From: Planctomycetota bacterium
Lineage (GTDB): Bacteria > Planctomycetota > Phycisphaerae > Sedimentisphaerales > Anaerobacaceae
Assembly: GCA_020351025.1 (NCBI GenBank)
Contig: CP070728.1
Location: 1,370,368-1,412,429, forward strand
Direction: 5' to 3'
DNA length: 42,062 bases
The number at the start of each line of letters is the position of its first letter. The first letter of the stretch is position 1. The notes beneath the pieces are model-generated. The model made no database searches, had not been told where the DNA came from, and saw only the letters and a program-made list of their open reading frames with translations. This document shows, one piece after another, positions 34,973 to 42,062 of the stretch. The position numbers and the translations under genes were made by a program.

Positions 34973-36322
34973 ATGTTTCGAGCAGTATATAATATGTTCA
35001 AAATTCCGGACCTGCGCAATAAGGTTCTTTTCACTATTGTGCTGCTGATAATATATAGAATTGGTTTTCATATCCCTATTCCGGGTATTGACCAATCAAA
35101 GATAGAAGCTGCTGTTGCCACAAGAGATACGGAGAGCCCCTTAGGCAGGGCTGCTGAATACATGCAGATATTTACCGGTGGAACCTTGGATAAAAGCAGC
35201 TTATTTGGTCTGGGAATTATGCCATATATTACCTCCTCAATTATTCTTATGCTCTTGGGTGAGGTTGTGCCTGCCTTGAAAAAATTGCGCCAGGAAGGTC
35301 AAACCGGCTACAAAAAAATACAGGAATATACCCGCTACTTGGCCGTCCTGATATGTGTAATTCAGTCGATGATGTTTTTGAAGATGTTCGTCGGAGGCTA
35401 TGCCTATGCCGGTATGCACACACAGGCCATGATAATGGGGGTTGTTGGTATGACGGCCGGTACCATCTTCTTGATGTGGCTCGGTGAGCAGATTGACGAA
35501 TACGGCATAGGTAACGGTATTAGTTTGATAATTATGGCTGGCATTATTTCTCGAATGCCCTGGGCAATTCAAATGCTTTGGCAGAATGTTGACTTGAGAG
35601 TCGGTGCGTCCGTCGGCAGTGTGGGCCCTGCCCAGCTGTTGTTCCTAATTGCTGCCTTTGTATTTGTCGTCGCTGGTGCGATTTTGATAACACAGGGCCA
35701 GCGCCGAATTCCGATTCAGCAGGCAAAGCAGGTGCGTGGTCGACGGCTTTATGGTGGACAAAGACATTATTTACCATTAAGGGTCAATCACGGTGGTGTG
35801 ATGCCGATAATTTTCGCTTCGAGTTTTATGATATTTCCGGCTGTGGTAATTGGCCAGTTGGCAAAAATCAAAAATTGGGTATTTCTGGATACTTGGGAGA
35901 GAGCTTTAAGACCCGGTGCTTATACATATAATATCTTATATATGTTATTGATATTCTTATTTGCTTACTTTTGGGTAACAGTACAGTTTCAGCCTAAGGA
36001 AGTGGCCAAACACTTACGGGATTCCGGTAGCTTCGTCCCTGGCCTTAGGCCAGGACGAAGAACCGCTGAATACTTGGAAGCGGTTATGACCAGGATTACC
36101 TATTTTGGAGCCGCTTTCTTGGCTATTATTGCTGTTGTACCATCAGTCGTTTCAATATTATTAGGAATTGACTGGCGAGTAGCAACATTCTTGGGTGGCA
36201 CAGGATTATTGATAGTTGTCAGTGTCTCGCTGGACTTGGTTCAGAAAATTGAAGCAAGCTTATTGATGCATAGCTATGATGGTTTCAGTGAAACCGGCAG
36301 GATAAAGGGAGCTTATGCATGA
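34973..36322 (+). CDS. secY: Preprotein translocase subunit SecY
   Basis: SecY forms the protein-conducting channel in the inner membrane. The 449-residue protein has ten predicted membrane helices. Family marks are the N-terminal FKIPDLRNKVLFTIVLLIIYR, GIMPYITSSIILMLL (plug and helix 2 area), GEQIDEYGIGNGISLIIMAGI and the cytosolic loop GQRRIPIQQAKQVRGRRLYG, which binds SecA and ribosomes. The stop overlaps the ATG of adk as ATGA, so adk is translationally coupled. Its partner SecE is encoded earlier in the window. Confidence 0.98.
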   Translation: MFRAVYNMFKIPDLRNKVLFTIVLLIIYRIGFHIPIPGIDQSKIEAAVATRDTESPLGRAAEYMQIFTGGTLDKSSLFGLGIMPYITSSIILMLLGEVVPALKKLRQEGQTGYKKIQEYTRYLAVLICVIQSMMFLKMFVGGYAYAGMHTQAMIMGVVGMTAGTIFLMWLGEQIDEYGIGNGISLIIMAGIISRMPWAIQMLWQNVDLRVGASVGSVGPAQLLFLIAAFVFVVAGAILITQGQRRIPIQQAKQVRGRRLYGGQRHYLPLRVNHGGVMPIIFASSFMIFPAVVIGQLAKIKNWVFLDTWERALRPGAYTYNILYMLLIFLFAYFWVTVQFQPKEVAKHLRDSGSFVPGLRPGRRTAEYLEAVMTRITYFGAAFLAIIAVVPSVVSILLGIDWRVATFLGGTGLLIVVSVSLDLVQKIEASLLMHSYDGFSETGRIKGAYA

Positions 36323-36972
36323 GAATAGTTTTATTGGGCGCCCCAGGGGCAGGCAAGGGAACTCAGTGCAAACGAATCGTTGCCAGATATGGTCTGCTCC
36401 ATCTGTCCAGCGGAGATATCTTACGCCAGGAAAGAGCTGCCGGAGCTGAACTTGGCAAAAAAGCTCAGAGTTATATGGATGCAGGTACACTTGTGCCGGA
36501 CCAAATAATAGTTGAGATGATGGTTTGTGTGATAAAAAAATCGCCAGAGACAGGTTTCGTTTTGGATGGTTTCCCAAGAACTGTTAATCAGGCCAGGCAG
36601 CTGGACCAATCGCTGGCTTGTAGCCGCCAGAAGATAGATATTATTCTGAACTTGAAGGTTGATAACCAGGTGGTGATTGAACGATTGACCGGCAGAAGAA
36701 GTTGTCCTAAATGTGGTGCAGTTTACCATATCAAAAATCTGAAGCCGAAAGTTGAAGGAATATGTGATAAGGATGGCACTACACTCGTTCAGCGAGCGGA
36801 TGACAACATCGAAGTGGTGGAAAATCGACTTAAGGTCTACCGACAGCAGACAAAGCCTGTCGTGGATTATTATAAAAATAGTTACGTCGTTTGTGATATT
36901 GATGCTAATAGAAATGCTGATGATGTAACTGCTTTAGTTTTTGAGTGTTTGGACTCCCTCGTCGAAGTGTGA
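36319..36972 (+). CDS. adk: Adenylate kinase
   Basis: Adenylate kinase interconverts ATP, ADP and AMP (ATP + AMP to 2 ADP) in the cytoplasm. The 217-residue protein has the P-loop GAPGAGKGT (7-15), the AMP-binding helix LHLSSGDILRQE, and GFVLDGFPRTVNQA. The LID domain carries Cys129, Cys132, Cys149 and Asp152, a CxxC...CxxD zinc site typical of gram-positive-like and planctomycete enzymes, where Asp replaces the fourth Cys. The place between secY and map is a common bacterial order. Confidence 0.97.
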   Translation: MRIVLLGAPGAGKGTQCKRIVARYGLLHLSSGDILRQERAAGAELGKKAQSYMDAGTLVPDQIIVEMMVCVIKKSPETGFVLDGFPRTVNQARQLDQSLACSRQKIDIILNLKVDNQVVIERLTGRRSCPKCGAVYHIKNLKPKVEGICDKDGTTLVQRADDNIEVVENRLKVYRQQTKPVVDYYKNSYVVCDIDANRNADDVTALVFECLDSLVEV

Positions 36973-36997
36973 AGCGAGGTATGAGATATGAAGTTAA

Positions 36998-37801
36998 ATG
37001 GATATAACGCTTCGTAGTCGCAGAGAAATTGAGTTAATTCGCAGAGCAGGCGCAGTTGTAGCCGACGTTCTTTCAAAATTGAAAGAGATTGCCGAGCCGG
37101 GTGTAACTACCGGTTGCCTGGATGCCGTAGCTTCGCAAATGACTGCTGAGGCCGGAGCGAAGGCTCTCTTTAAAGGTGTTTGCAGCCCGTATGCTCGAAC
37201 TCCGTTTCCCGCTTGCGTTTGCACCTCGATAAATGAGCAGGTCGTGCACGGTATACCCTCCGAGGCTGTTATACTTAAAGAAGGCGATATTCTCAGCATC
37301 GATTTCGGCGTCAGGCTTGATGGCTATTGCGGTGATGCCGCTGTTACAGTGGGCATCGGTGAGATTTCTGATGACAAACGTAGGCTTTTGGACGTGACAA
37401 AGCATATTCTTGACATCGCAGTAACCAGAACCGCGCCAGGTATTAAGTGGAGCGAAATAGCTGCAGAAATGCAGAATTACACTGAATCAGCCGGTTTTTC
37501 GATAGTAAAGGATTTCGTCGGGCATGGTATCGGCAAAAAAATGCACGAAGAGCCAAGAGTACCTAATTTCGTCAACGAAGAGTTACTCGCCGGTGATATT
37601 ATTTTGACCGAAGGTATGGTTCTGGCGGTAGAACCGATGGTTAATGCTGGAATCAGTGATGTGCGTACGCTAAAAGACAAATGGACTGTCGTAACAAAAG
37701 ATGGAAAGTGCTCAGCTCATTTTGAGCATACAATTGCGGTCGTTAAAGATGGTTGTGAGGTGCTGACGGCAGGGAGTACCCTGCGACAGATTACAAAATA
37801 G
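36998..37801 (+). CDS. map: Methionine aminopeptidase, type I
   Basis: MetAP removes the initiator methionine from new proteins after deformylation. The 267-residue protein has the five metal ligands Asp102, Asp113, His176, Glu205 and Glu243 and the His84 residue that helps catalysis (VVHGIP). The pattern VGHGIGKKMHEEPRVPN and the LTEGMVLAVEPMV stretch are diagnostic. It lacks the zinc-finger extension of eukaryotic MetAP. Position between adk and infA is usual. Confidence 0.97.
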   Translation: MDITLRSRREIELIRRAGAVVADVLSKLKEIAEPGVTTGCLDAVASQMTAEAGAKALFKGVCSPYARTPFPACVCTSINEQVVHGIPSEAVILKEGDILSIDFGVRLDGYCGDAAVTVGIGEISDDKRRLLDVTKHILDIAVTRTAPGIKWSEIAAEMQNYTESAGFSIVKDFVGHGIGKKMHEEPRVPNFVNEELLAGDIILTEGMVLAVEPMVNAGISDVRTLKDKWTVVTKDGKCSAHFEHTIAVVKDGCEVLTAGSTLRQITK

Positions 37802-37819
37802 AAACCGAGTAGATGGCAT

Positions 37820-38035
37820 ATGGTAAAGAAGGACGCAATAAGATTACAGGCCAAGGTAATTGATGCATTGCCCAACGCGATGTTTAGGGTGGAATTGGAA
37901 AACGGCCATAGAATCTTGGCCCATGTTTCAGGCAAAATGAGGATGCATTTTATTCGAATTTTACCTGGTGATACTGTTACAGTTGAAATGTCGCCGTATG
38001 ACTTAAACAGAGGCCGGATAATATTGCGTAATTAG
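37820..38035 (+). CDS. infA: Translation initiation factor IF-1
   Basis: IF-1 blocks the A site of the 30S subunit during initiation. The 71-residue OB-fold protein contains [35 protein letters not shown] and [10 protein letters not shown]. All are standard; length matches the family (71-73). It is followed by rpmJ after 48 bases. Confidence 0.97.
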   Translation: MVKKDAIRLQAKVIDALPNAMFRVELENGHRILAHVSGKMRMHFIRILPGDTVTVEMSPYDLNRGRIILRN

Positions 38036-38083
38036 CAGTTGCTGATAGTGTGCGAATAAAAGCAAGAAGGATAGTTGGCAAAA

Positions 38084-38197
38084 ATGAAAGTTAGAAGTTC
38101 TGTTAAACGTATATGTGAAAACTGTAAAGTTGTCCGTCGCAAGGGCACTGTGCGGGTAATTTGCACAAACCCGCGGCACAAACAGCGTCAGGGTTAA
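38084..38197 (+). CDS. rpmJ: Ribosomal protein L36, zinc-binding form
   Basis: L36 is the smallest large-subunit protein and is built around a zinc ion. The 37-residue protein begins [20 protein letters not shown], with Cys11, Cys14, Cys27 and His32 as the zinc set and the ending NPRHKQRQG. The start has an AAGAAGG-type site about 13 bases upstream. It is a gene too short for many gene finders but clear here; infA-rpmJ-rpsM is the usual order. Confidence 0.96.
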   Translation: MKVRSSVKRICENCKVVRRKGTVRVICTNPRHKQRQG

Positions 38198-38246
38198 GTT
38201 GGTTTATGAGTTTTTAGGATATAAATTAAACTGGAGAGCAGTAATT

Positions 38247-38630
38247 ATGCCGCGTATAGTTGGTATCGATATTCCTGATAAGAAATCAATATGGATTTCA
38301 TTAACTTACATCCATGGTGTAGGCCAATATACCTCCGAGCAGATTTTAAAAGAGGCCAAGGTTGAAAAAACCACCAAGGCTGGCAAACTCACCGAAGATG
38401 AACTTAGCCGAATAACACAGGTTATCGACCGAAATTACATCATCGGGGGCCAACTACGCAGGCAGACCGTTCAAAATATCGCTCGATTGTGTGATATCAG
38501 CTGTTATAGAGGTATTCGACACAGAAAAGGTTTGCCTGTTCGCGGTCAGTGCACGCAGAGCAATGCCCGGACTCGCAAAGGACCTCGCAAGACGGTGGCA
38601 GGCAAGAAAGGTGTGAAGGAAAAGCGATAA
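38247..38630 (+). CDS. rpsM: Ribosomal protein S13
   Basis: S13 makes inter-subunit bridges in the 30S head and touches the P-site tRNA. From [19 protein letters not shown] it has 127 residues; GGAGAG about 8 bases upstream supports this start over the longer open frame. The family marks ALTYIHGVG-type [37 protein letters not shown] and the ending [14 protein letters not shown] are complete. Confidence 0.97.
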   Translation: MPRIVGIDIPDKKSIWISLTYIHGVGQYTSEQILKEAKVEKTTKAGKLTEDELSRITQVIDRNYIIGGQLRRQTVQNIARLCDISCYRGIRHRKGLPVRGQCTQSNARTRKGPRKTVAGKKGVKEKR

Positions 38631-38688
38631 AAGCGTATTTTTATTGCGAAGAAATGATAATTTTTGTTATTTAAGGGTTTCTTTAACA

Positions 38689-39069
38689 GTGGCGAAAAGT
38701 GCAAAACGAAAGGTCAGGAAAAATGTCGCCAAGGCCATAGTTCATATAAAGGCAACATTCAACAATACGTTGATTACCGTTACGGACTTAGATGGCGACA
38801 CAATTTGCTCAAGTTCTGCCGGCTGTGTCGGCTTCAAAGGCTCGCGAAAAAGTACACCTTTTGCTGCGCAGCAGGCTGCCCAACGTTGCGCCAGTACTGC
38901 TGTGCGTAATGGCGTGCGTGAGATCGAAATCAAGGTTAAGGGCCCCGGCTCTGGGCGTGAATCTGCAATCTCTGCCCTGCAGCAGGGAGGGTTACGCATA
39001 GCCTCGATTGAAGATGTCACACCGCTGCCGCACAATGGTTGCCGGCCGCCAAAACGCAGACGAGTATAA
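38689..39069 (+). CDS. rpsK: Ribosomal protein S11
   Basis: S11 forms part of the platform of the 30S subunit near the E site. With the GTG start it has 126 residues and begins [20 protein letters not shown]. Family marks are [54 protein letters not shown] and the ending [11 protein letters not shown]. The GTG has an AAGGG about 11 bases upstream; a longer frame from TTG has no S11 similarity at its start. rpsD follows after 41 bases. Confidence 0.95.
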   Translation: MAKSAKRKVRKNVAKAIVHIKATFNNTLITVTDLDGDTICSSSAGCVGFKGSRKSTPFAAQQAAQRCASTAVRNGVREIEIKVKGPGSGRESAISALQQGGLRIASIEDVTPLPHNGCRPPKRRRV

Positions 39070-39110
39070 AACGAAGGCTACTCCGAGTTTTTTGGGAGAT
39101 AAATAAAAAA

Positions 39111-39743
39111 ATGGGACGTTATCTTGGTTCATCTTGTAAATACTGCCGCCGTGAAGGAATGAAGCTGATGCTCAAAGGCATCAGGTGTGAAACAGCTAAG
39201 TGCCCAGTCGAAAAAAAACAACGGAATTTGGGCCCGGGTATGCACGGCTGGCGCAGAGGAAGAGCAAGTGAGTATGCTATTCGTCTCCGGGAAAAGCAAA
39301 AAGTCAAGAGGTACTATGGTCTTATGGAACGCCAGTTTATGAGGTATTTCCACGAAGCAGAGAGAATGAGGGGTAATACCGGCGAGGTCCTATTGCAGTT
39401 GTTGGAAAGGCGTTTGGATAATGTCGTCTATAAATTGAATTTCGCGCCGTCCCGTAAAGCAGCCAGACAGCTCATCGCCCACGGCCATATTTACGTAGAA
39501 GGCAGAAAAGTTAATACCAGCGATTACACTGCTAAAGTCGGAGATAGAATTTCTGTCAAAGGTTCCCAGAGAAGTATAAAAAAGGTAAAGCAGCAGTTGG
39601 AAAGTAACCCCAACTTTACTACGCAGAATTGGCTACAACTGGATAGTAAAGAACCCGAAGCTGCTATTGTCGCACTGCCATCAAGGGACGATATTCAGAT
39701 TCCTGTTGAAGAGCAATTGATTGTCGAGTTCTGTTCGAGGTAG
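39111..39743 (+). CDS. rpsD: Ribosomal protein S4, zinc-binding form
   Basis: S4 starts 30S assembly and takes part in accuracy and mRNA unwinding. The 210-residue protein from MGRYLGSSCK has four cysteines (9, 12, 26 and 31) that suit a zinc site. The S4 domain includes RRLDNVVYKLNFAPSRKAAR and GHIYVEGRKVN. The first segment KKQRNLGPGMHGWRRGRASEY is typical of bacterial S4. GGGAG about 13 bases upstream supports the start. rpoA follows after 125 bases. Confidence 0.97.
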   Translation: MGRYLGSSCKYCRREGMKLMLKGIRCETAKCPVEKKQRNLGPGMHGWRRGRASEYAIRLREKQKVKRYYGLMERQFMRYFHEAERMRGNTGEVLLQLLERRLDNVVYKLNFAPSRKAARQLIAHGHIYVEGRKVNTSDYTAKVGDRISVKGSQRSIKKVKQQLESNPNFTTQNWLQLDSKEPEAAIVALPSRDDIQIPVEEQLIVEFCSR

Positions 39744-39768
39744 CTGCATAACATTTATTAGGTTTATG

Positions 39769-39803
39769 GTGTCGAGTTTTAAAGAGGACCATTTTTGCGA
39801 CAC
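39769..39803 (+). promoter_or_regulatory. Hairpin ahead of rpoA
   Basis: GTGTCG (39769..39774) pairs with CGACAC (39798..39803) around a 23-base loop in the 125-base gap between rpsD and rpoA. S4 represses the alpha operon through a leader in E. coli; whether this small stem has such a role is unknown. Confidence 0.3.
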
Positions 39804-39856
39804 ATTGCGAAATTGAGACCCGGTTTGCTAAGAGCTTAAAAACTCAAAACTTACAT

Positions 39857-39862
39857 AGGAGG
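39857..39862 (+). promoter_or_regulatory. Ribosome binding site of rpoA
   Basis: AGGAGG, a full match to the anti-Shine-Dalgarno sequence, lies 6 bases before the ATG at 39869. Confidence 0.7.
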
Positions 39863-39868
39863 TTATAT

Positions 39869-40873
39869 ATGCGAGTTACGTGGCGTGGTTTGGAGTTGCC
39901 GACTAATGTTGGACGCGATACAACAGTATCAAGCGACAAATATGGGCGATTTTATATCGAGCCTTTTGAGCGTGGTTTTGGCACAACCGTTGGTAACAGT
40001 TTAAGGCGGGTGTTACTTTCATCCTTGGAGGGAAGTGCTGTATCCTCTATCAAAATAGCTGGTGTCGACCATGAATTTACTTCCATTGATGGAGTAATGG
40101 AGGATGTAACTGAAATAGTTTTGAATGTCAAAAGTCTTGTCATCCGGCTTCAGGACCAGGGCCCAAAGACTATAAAAGTTTCAGCAAACAAAGCTGGAGT
40201 TGTAACAGCGGCTGATATAGTTGCAGACCCTGCCATAGAAGTGATAAACAAAGATTTGGTCTTAGCTACTTTGACGAAAGATGTAAATTTTGAAATGGAA
40301 ATGGTGGTTGAGAACGGTCGCGGCTATTTCCCAGCTTCAGAACGTATTGCCGCTGCTGAAAGGTTTGACCAAGAGATTGGCAGAATACAAATCGACGCAG
40401 TATATTCGCCGGTTACAAGAGTCCGCTACAGCACCGAAAATACCAGAGTCGGCCAGAAAACAAATTATGACAAGCTCATTCTCGAGATTTGGACCAACGG
40501 AACGATTACTCCTGATATAGCTCTCGTAGAGGCTGCTAAAATATTGCGTAAGCACATCAATCCATTTGTGCAATATTTCGAGCTTGGAGAGGAAACTATT
40601 GCCGAGCAGGTCGCGCCAGAGGAAATGGCAGAGGAGGGTGTTGATGAAGAATTGGCTAAAAAGCTAAGTACTCCTATTCAGGAATTGGAGTTGTCTGTAA
40701 GAGCTGGCAATTGTCTCGAATCAGTAAAGGTTGACACAGTTGGCCAGCTGGTGAAGATGACAGAAGGCGACTTGTTGAAAATTCGAAGCTTTGGTAAAAC
40801 AAGTTTACGCGAGGTCAAAAGAAAACTTGCCGATATCGGTTTATCCTTGGGAATGTCGGATGTGGATGATTAA
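39869..40873 (+). CDS. rpoA: RNA polymerase subunit alpha
   Basis: Alpha dimers nucleate the RNA polymerase and their C-terminal domains bind UP elements and activators. The 334-residue protein has the N-terminal dimerisation part with FYIEPFERGFGTTVGNSLRR and GVDHEFTSIDGVMEDVTEI, an Asp/Glu-rich linker (EEMAEEGVDEELA), and the C-terminal helix-hairpin-helix domain from about 255, with LSVRAGNCLESVKVDTV and IRSFGKTSLREVKRKL. The domain structure is complete. rplQ follows after 67 bases. Confidence 0.99.
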   Translation: MRVTWRGLELPTNVGRDTTVSSDKYGRFYIEPFERGFGTTVGNSLRRVLLSSLEGSAVSSIKIAGVDHEFTSIDGVMEDVTEIVLNVKSLVIRLQDQGPKTIKVSANKAGVVTAADIVADPAIEVINKDLVLATLTKDVNFEMEMVVENGRGYFPASERIAAAERFDQEIGRIQIDAVYSPVTRVRYSTENTRVGQKTNYDKLILEIWTNGTITPDIALVEAAKILRKHINPFVQYFELGEETIAEQVAPEEMAEEGVDEELAKKLSTPIQELELSVRAGNCLESVKVDTVGQLVKMTEGDLLKIRSFGKTSLREVKRKLADIGLSLGMSDVDD

Positions 40874-40940
40874 TTTAAATGGATTGGTTTTTATAACGCT
40901 GCCGGATGGTAGTACCGTATAATAAGAGGAATTTGAGAAC

Positions 40941-41465
40941 ATGCGTCATAGAGTAGCAGGGCGTCGGTTAAGTCGGACACGTGAGCATCGTTTGGCTATG
41001 CGGCGAAATTTGGTTGCTTCGCTTATACAGCACGAAACAATTTCTACGACAATCGAAAAGGCCAAAGAGGTAAAACCCTTTGCCGAAAAACTGATTACTT
41101 TGGCCAAGAATGGTACGTTATCTGCCAGACGTCGTGCAATTGCAATGCTTGGAAATCGTGACATTATCGATTTAGAAGATGGCGAGGCAGTTAAAAAAGG
41201 CACGCTAATTGGGAAGTTATTTAGCGAAATTGGTCCTCGATATCTTGATAGGTCAGGCGGTTATACAAGAATTATACGTCTGTCTTTAAAGAGGTTGGGT
41301 GACAATAGCCAGCTTGTCCTCTTGCAGCTCGTAGGCGAGGACGAAAGTGCAAAAAAAGAACTAAAGGCCGCTAAAGCTTCCGGCAAAAAGACCAAGGAAA
41401 CTATTGAAGTTGAAGAACCCCCCGAATCCGATGATACCCAAACCGACGAAGCTCAGCAACAGTAA
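40941..41465 (+). CDS. rplQ: Ribosomal protein L17 with acidic C-terminal tail
   Basis: L17 is a tunnel-exit protein. The 174-residue protein starts MRHRVAGRRLSRTREHRLAM and shows RNLVASLIQHETISTTIEKAKE, RSGGYTRIIRLSLKRLGDNS, all typical; a normal L17 ends near residue 120-130. The last 45 residues are Lys- then Glu/Asp/Thr-rich and probably unstructured. It is the last ribosomal gene of the cluster, after rpoA as usual. Confidence 0.97.
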   Translation: MRHRVAGRRLSRTREHRLAMRRNLVASLIQHETISTTIEKAKEVKPFAEKLITLAKNGTLSARRRAIAMLGNRDIIDLEDGEAVKKGTLIGKLFSEIGPRYLDRSGGYTRIIRLSLKRLGDNSQLVLLQLVGEDESAKKELKAAKASGKKTKETIEVEEPPESDDTQTDEAQQQ

Positions 41466-41490
41466 TCTGTCCTATGGAGCATAACATAAA

Positions 41491-41907
41491 GTGAGTTCAG
41501 ATGATTGTATTTTTTGTAAGATAGTAACTGGACAAATCCCGGCTACAAAGATTTACGAAGACGAAGTCATTCTTGCTTTTTTGGATATTGGCCCGGTAAG
41601 CGATGGACACACCTTGGTAGTCTCCAGGAAGCATTTTGAAAGGTTGCACGATTGTCCTGAGCAGTTCCTTGGCCAAATCAGTTCAAGTCTCGGCAAAATT
41701 GCCAAAGCCGTCGCTTCCGCTATGGATTCTGATGGCTATAATGTATTATGTAATAACGGCAAAGCAGCAGGACAGCTTGTCGACCATCTGCATTTTCATA
41801 TAATTCCTCGCAATACTGGCGATGGCCTGTTTGACCGTTGGCCGGCTTATAAATATGAGCAGGGCAAAATTGACGAAATTGCTGCTAAGATTCGCGAAAA
41901 CTTATAA
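41491..41907 (+). CDS. HIT family nucleotide-binding hydrolase
   Basis: HIT proteins hydrolyse nucleoside phosphoramidates or dinucleoside polyphosphates. The 138-residue protein has the triad motif HLHFH (His99, His101, His103) within GQLVDHLHFHIIPR. Cys6 and Cys9 (CIFC) are typical of the zinc-containing Hint-like group. The GTG start has GGAG 11 bases upstream, and no better start exists. It follows rplQ after 25 bases and could be part of the transcript. Substrate unknown. Confidence 0.92.
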   Translation: MSSDDCIFCKIVTGQIPATKIYEDEVILAFLDIGPVSDGHTLVVSRKHFERLHDCPEQFLGQISSSLGKIAKAVASAMDSDGYNVLCNNGKAAGQLVDHLHFHIIPRNTGDGLFDRWPAYKYEQGKIDEIAAKIRENL

Positions 41908-41978
41908 TTTGTGTCTTTTGTCTTCTTGATAGAGCTTACCTTTTGTGCTATTCTAAATATAACTTGAGGCTTCGAGCC

Positions 41979-42006
41979 ACGAGATACGAACGACGAAATA
42001 CGAAGA
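41979..42006 (+). repeat. Short array of 7-base repeats ahead of tRNA-Met
   Basis: Four 7-base units in a row share the start ACGA: ACGAGAT, ACGAACG, ACGAAAT and ACGAAGA. The array ends 5 bases before the tRNA gene. No gene is seen in the 104-base gap from the HIT gene to the tRNA, and no terminator hairpin. Confidence 0.55.
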
Positions 42007-42011
42007 TTGAC

Positions 42012-42062
42012 CGCGGGGTAGAGCAGTCTGGTAGCTCGTCGGGCCCATAACCCGGAGGTCGC
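42012..42062 (+). tRNA. tRNA-Met, initiator type (anticodon CAT), 3' end outside window
   Basis: The first 51 bases of a tRNA are present: acceptor 5' strand CGCGGGG, D-stem GAGC/GCTC with loop AGTCTGGTA, anticodon stem TCGGG/CCCGG with loop CCCATAA. The anticodon is CAT, and the three G-C pairs next to the loop and the 5' C mark it as initiator tRNA. Loop base 33 (42045) is C instead of the nearly universal T. The T-arm and the position-72 partner are outside the window. Confidence 0.88.

Overview
The window reads as a bacterial chromosome segment, most likely from a planctomycete of the Phycisphaerae / Sedimentisphaerales kind. The basis is a DUF1080 (3-keto-disaccharide hydrolase family) lipoprotein, several other lipoproteins, tuf placed ahead of secE, and an L22 protein with an N-terminal extension that I associate with Phycisphaerae. 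This placement is inference from gene content; no 16S rRNA gene is present.

Positions 1 to about 7540 hold accessory and housekeeping genes: the 3' end of a larE-like sulfur transferase gene (plus strand), converging on a minus-strand group (lipoprotein, galE, DUF1080 lipoprotein, ROK kinase). Then come a XerD-like recombinase and a large HEAT-repeat lipoprotein on the plus strand. A good sigma70-type promoter (4068..4096, minus strand) can drive the galE group.

Positions about 7540 to 24630 hold the first half of an information-processing super-cluster, all on the plus strand: tRNA-Thr, tuf, rpmG, tRNA-Trp, secE, nusG, rplK, rplA, rplJ, rplL, rpoB, rpoC, rpsL, rpsG, fusA. Positions 24630 to 25125 are a 498-base non-coding stretch with a near-consensus promoter and several RNA hairpins. 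It is the leader of the second half.

Positions 25126 to 41465 hold a merged S10-spc-alpha operon: rpsJ, rplC, rplD, rplW, rplB, rpsS, rplV, rpsC, rplP, rpmC, rpsQ, rplN, rplX, rplE, rpsN, rpsH, rplF, rplR, rpsE, rplO, secY, adk, map, infA, rpmJ, rpsM, rpsK, rpsD, rpoA, rplQ. No rpmD (L30) lies in its usual slot. A HIT-family gene and a truncated initiator-type tRNA-Met close the window. Together these genes supply elongation factors, the RNA polymerase core, transcription factor NusG, two subunits of the Sec translocon and most of the ribosomal proteins.

The most unusual features are an XRE-like helix-turn-helix domain fused in frame to the N-terminus of L22, a charged N-terminal extension on L7/L12, Arg at the streptomycin-resistance position 88 of S12, substitutions in the L2 peptidyl-transferase-loop motif and in the RpoB rifampicin region, C33 in the initiator tRNA, three short arrays of 7-base repeats in intergenic gaps, and the structured S10 leader. 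I saw no CRISPR array, insertion sequence, prophage or convincing intrinsic terminator.
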